Positions 61,157-64,000 of a DNA stretch of 64,000 bases are shown in pieces. The notes under the pieces are model-generated. The model searched no databases and was not told the DNA's origin. It saw only the letters and a list, made by a program, of their open reading frames with translations. Position 1 is the stretch's first letter. The number at the start of each line of letters is the position of its first letter. This stretch comes from an uncultured Lachnospiraceae bacterium. GTDB lineage: Bacteria; Bacillota; Clostridia; Lachnospirales; Lachnospiraceae. A program made the translations under genes and the position numbers. The stretch spans positions 1-64,000 of the forward strand of contig CANPOY010000007.1 in the NCBI GenBank assembly GCA_947575805.1. The letters run 5' to 3'.

Positions 61157-61387
61157 TTAGTAACGATATTCCTTTGTCTGATAGAGAAAATTCTGCATCC
61201 TGCTGTCCCGTCCGTAAGTAGTCGTCCTGCAGTCCACAACGTCCGCCCTGCTTTCCTGCGTGCTCTCTTCCAGAATGCTGGCAAAAAGGTTTTCCGCGCC
61301 TTTCTTTTTCATATCAAAGGACGATTCCCGACGCTCGTCGCGCCTTGTCTTTGAGACACCGGAAACAGCCGCTACTGAAGCCACCAT
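61157..61387 (-). CDS. Small soluble protein of unknown function
   Basis: 76 residues from the ATG, hydrophilic, ending with SRMQNFLYQTKEYRY; RDERRESSFD and FASILEES precede it. It reads like a small Lachnospiraceae protein family I recall without a name. The start is a problem: no ribosome-binding site precedes the ATG, while AAGGAGGG stands about 33 bases upstream (61421-61428) in an open frame that has only ATT there. The true start may be further up. Confidence 0.5.
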   Translation of the reverse strand: MVASVAAVSGVSKTRRDERRESSFDMKKKGAENLFASILEESTQESRADVVDCRTTTYGRDSRMQNFLYQTKEYRY

Positions 61388-61559
61388 GAAAATACCTGAA
61401 AATCCGTTTACTGCTTTAATCCCTCCTTGGATGCGTATTCCAACAGTGTCCGTTTATTTCTACTATATATTTCGTATAAATTGTCAGAAAACTTTAGGGC
61501 AAATACAAATAAATGAAAACGTCGTCAGCCATGCCGCCTATAAATGTTTGAGAATGTGT

Positions 61560-63362
61560 TTACGCATAGTACTGTGCCTGAGCCTGCCAGAGCTCGTAAT
61601 ATCTGCCCCCCTCGTCGGCCAACAGCTCTTCATGGGTACCCATCTGAACAATCCGGCCCCCGTCAAACACCGCGATCCGATCACAGAAGCGGCAGGACGA
61701 GAGCCTGTGGCTGATATAAATTGCCGTCCGATCTCCTACGATCTCGTCAAAGCGGGCGTATATTTCCGCCTCGGCAATGGGGTCAAGGGCAGCCGTGGGC
61801 TCGTCCAGAATGATAAAGGGAGCATCCCTGTACAGCGCCCGGGCAAGGGCAATCTTCTGAGCTTCTCCCCCGGAAACATTCACGCCGTCCTCGTCAAAAT
61901 CCTTATAAAGAGGGGTTTCCAGACCTTTTGGCATCTTCTCGTACCGCTCGCCAAAGCCTGCCTGCCTTAACAGCCGCTCTGCCCTCTCCTGATCCCATTG
62001 CGCCGCCGATGCCACATTATTTCCCAGAGGCACGGAAAGCAGGTTATAATCCTGAAAAACCACGGAAAATAACTCCAGATATTGTCTGTAATCATACTTG
62101 CGGACATTAAAATCATTCAGAATGACCTCTCCCTCCGTTGGATCGTACAGGCGGCACAGCAGCTTGATAAACGTGGTCTTGCCGCTGCCGTTCATGCCTA
62201 CCACCGCCAGCCGCTCACCCACCCTTAAGCTTAAGTTAATATGTTTCAACGCATCCTCATCACTGCCTGCATATCGGAAGCTGACATTCCGGAACAGAAT
62301 TTCATACTGTCCGTCACTACGCTTTTCCACTGCCAGGCTGCCCTGATACATATCATTCTTAATATCAAAGTATTCCAGCCAGGTTTCCAGAAAGCGCTCA
62401 TTGATTTTTAATCCGCCGATCTTTAAAAAAATACCTTTGATACTATTCATCAGCCCTTCCAGATAACCCACATATTTGATGATACTCCCGATAGGAAATG
62501 CACCTATAATACAATACAGACAGACAATCAGGCAGGCAAACAGTCCGGACAGCCTGGATAAAACCACATTCGGAACAGAGTATAGAAAACTCTTTTTACA
62601 AACCGCAGAAAAAATCCTCAGGTGCTCGTCATTCAGCTGCTTTTCCAGTTTATTCAGCAACAGCTGCTGCCGGTAAATTCGGTTATCCATTCCCTGAAGC
62701 TGGGTGCCTGCAGAGAACTGGTTTTCCCACAACATCAGTTCTCCTGACTTATCCCATTGCGCCGAAATCTTCCTGTTCCCCACATTGTCAGAGATAATTG
62801 CCAGTGCCGCCGCTCCGAACATCAATGCAAGCAGCAGTAGTCCCAGCCATTGAAAAGATGTCCTCATCATCAGAGATACCATTTCCGCCATTAGGATCAG
62901 CGAAAAGACCAGCTTCACCAGATCGGCCATCAGTCCCTCTATCTGCAATCGCATATGGACAACGCCATAACTGTTAATCCAGCTGTTTTCAACGATCTTC
63001 CGACGCAGCTGTCGGATCTTCGGATCTTCCAGCTTATCATAGTCCAGGGACAGTGTCTTATTATAAAAAGCCAGCTCCTGGTTGTTTTCCAAAATTTCCA
63101 GGCTGTTTTTCGCCGCCCAGCCCATAAAGGCCTCGACAATACGCACAAACAGGTTTACCAGCAGAGTAGCTGCAGCCAGCAGATAAACCTCCTCCTTTGA
63201 TCTCCCCTGATACAACGCCGTTACGATTTCGGCGGACATCCAAAGATTGAAATACGGTGAAAAATTACTCAACAGAATCGCCAGTCCCTTTATGGGAAAA
63301 TAGGCCGGATGAAAGCCATGATACATTTTAAGGGCTCTCCATGTGACATTCTTATTCCTCAT
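61560..63362 (-). CDS. ABC exporter half-transporter, second of the right-hand pair
   Basis: 600 residues, membrane domain plus ATPase: Walker A GMNGSGKTT, signature SGGEAQKIALARAL, Walker B IILDEPTAALDP, H-loop YISHRLSS. It is a close paralog of the gene at 80-1963 (TTFIKLLCRLYDPT and the SGGEAQ signature are shared). GGAAGGAGG before the ATG at 63362 sets the start, 11 bases inside the upstream ABC gene, so the two are coupled. Confidence 0.92.
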   Translation of the reverse strand: MRNKNVTWRALKMYHGFHPAYFPIKGLAILLSNFSPYFNLWMSAEIVTALYQGRSKEEVYLLAAATLLVNLFVRIVEAFMGWAAKNSLEILENNQELAFYNKTLSLDYDKLEDPKIRQLRRKIVENSWINSYGVVHMRLQIEGLMADLVKLVFSLILMAEMVSLMMRTSFQWLGLLLLALMFGAAALAIISDNVGNRKISAQWDKSGELMLWENQFSAGTQLQGMDNRIYRQQLLLNKLEKQLNDEHLRIFSAVCKKSFLYSVPNVVLSRLSGLFACLIVCLYCIIGAFPIGSIIKYVGYLEGLMNSIKGIFLKIGGLKINERFLETWLEYFDIKNDMYQGSLAVEKRSDGQYEILFRNVSFRYAGSDEDALKHINLSLRVGERLAVVGMNGSGKTTFIKLLCRLYDPTEGEVILNDFNVRKYDYRQYLELFSVVFQDYNLLSVPLGNNVASAAQWDQERAERLLRQAGFGERYEKMPKGLETPLYKDFDEDGVNVSGGEAQKIALARALYRDAPFIILDEPTAALDPIAEAEIYARFDEIVGDRTAIYISHRLSSCRFCDRIAVFDGGRIVQMGTHEELLADEGGRYYELWQAQAQYYA

Positions 63363-64000
63363 TGGTCTGCCCTCCTTCCTTATAATATCTGCTCTGTACA
63401 TCAAACATTTCCGCATACCGCCCGTTCTGTTCCATCAACTCTTCATGGGTACCGCTCTCCAGAATTACGCCGTCCTCCAGCAGGATGATGCGGTCACAAA
63501 AACGGGTAGACGCAAAGCGGTGAGAGATATAGACAGACGTCCTGCCGGCCGTCAGCGCTCTGTACAGGAGATACAGGTTATTCTCCGCAATGGGATCCAG
63601 TGCCGCCGTAGGCTCATCCAGAATGAAAATGGCACCGTTCTTGTATATAGCCCGGGCCAGAAGCAGCTTCTGCATTTCTCCGCCGGAAAGATCTACACCG
63701 TCCTCATAAATCCCTTTCATCAGATGAGTATCCATTCCTTTTGGCAGTGTCCTTATCTTCTCATAAATTTCCGCCGCTTTCATAGCAGCTTCTGCATCCT
63801 CCCGGGCTGTCGGCCTGTTCAGGTCACTGCTGGCCACAAACTCAAAGCAGGTGAAAGCGATAACCCTGACCTCCTGAAAGACTGCCGAGATCAAAGTATA
63901 GTATTCCTCTATGTTATATTCCCCGATGTCCTTGCCTCCCACCAGAATTTCTCCTTCCGTAGGCCGGTACATCCCGCAGAGCAGCTTGACAAGGGTGGTC
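63352..64000 (-). CDS. ABC exporter half-transporter, first of the right-hand pair (5' end outside window)
   Basis: Only the last about 215 residues are present. The frame runs through the window edge (TTLVKLLCGMYRPTEG, just after Walker A), so the internal ATG at 63972 is not a start. Signature LSGGEMQKLLLARAI, Walker B FILDEPTAALDP, H-loop YISHRFAS. It matches the role of the gene at 1960-3798. Confidence 0.9.
   Translation of the reverse strand, partial: TTLVKLLCGMYRPTEGEILVGGKDIGEYNIEEYYTLISAVFQEVRVIAFTCFEFVASSDLNRPTAREDAEAAMKAAEIYEKIRTLPKGMDTHLMKGIYEDGVDLSGGEMQKLLLARAIYKNGAIFILDEPTAALDPIAENNLYLLYRALTAGRTSVYISHRFASTRFCDRIILLEDGVILESGTHEELMEQNGRYAEMFDVQSRYYKEGGQTNEE

Noticed and set aside
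1..64000. CRISPR arrays, tRNA or rRNA genes, insertion sequences, prophage integrases
   Set aside because: None was seen on either strand: no spaced direct repeats, cloverleaf ends, transposase or integrase frames.

Overview
The window looks like a chromosomal segment of a gut-type Lachnospiraceae (Clostridia, Firmicutes). The grounds are strong AGGAGG ribosome-binding sites, GHKL/LytTR signalling, PadR-DUF1700-DUF4097 and YtrA-type GntR modules, permuted GH3 beta-glucosidases, a class II GalT, a Bacillus-type compact arginine decarboxylase and several small proteins of the kind seen in that family. This is inferred from gene content only. No rRNA, tRNA, CRISPR array or insertion sequence was found.

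Layout. 1-5.3 kb (minus): a LytTR regulator, a membrane-less GHKL kinase and a pair of half-size ABC exporters. 5.3-9.6 kb (plus): a strong promoter, a folded leader, a three-gene ABC-2 exporter and a duplicated CmpB-like membrane protein. 9.6-28.2 kb (minus): a polyamine region holding aguB, aguA, nspC, a carboxy(nor)spermidine synthase, speE, speA and speD. It is broken up by an AraC/BtrH-like regulator, two hybrid histidine kinases with a response regulator, a GH88 hydrolase, a GH3 hexosaminidase-like protein and a serpin remnant. Together the enzymes could take arginine to agmatine, N-carbamoylputrescine and putrescine, and then to spermidine by two routes (AdoMet-dependent, and carboxyspermidine).

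28.7-31.5 kb (minus): a small unknown gene and a PadR-DUF1700-DUF4097 operon. 31.7-36.5 kb (minus): a tightly coupled operon of a 34-residue membrane peptide, a VanW-type protein, an AIR-synthase-like protein, an Lrp regulator, an aminotransferase and trmL. 36.6-44.8 kb: a membrane-anchored protein, galK-galT, an AraC regulator, a ferredoxin-type aldo/keto reductase and a permuted GH3. 45-47.5 kb: a surface 5'-nucleotidase and a Nudix hydrolase.

47.5-51.3 kb is visibly AT-richer and looks acquired: a self-operated TetR regulator, a frameshifted CPBP protein and a KAP-type P-loop NTPase of the sort seen in phage-defence islands. 51.3-57.1 kb (minus): a DUF6020-like membrane protein, an acyltransferase and a second permuted GH3 in one overlapping operon. 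57.2-59.9 kb (minus): a GntR-controlled ABC exporter. 60-61.1 kb: a DUF3829-like lipoprotein. 61.2-64 kb (minus): a small unknown gene and a second ABC exporter pair, paralogous to the one at the left end and cut by the window edge.

The main points for follow-up are the interrupted dual-route polyamine cluster with a kinase gene overlapping nspC, three unassigned RNA-like elements (5.4, 11.8 and 28.3 kb), the KAP island, and four decayed or frameshifted genes.
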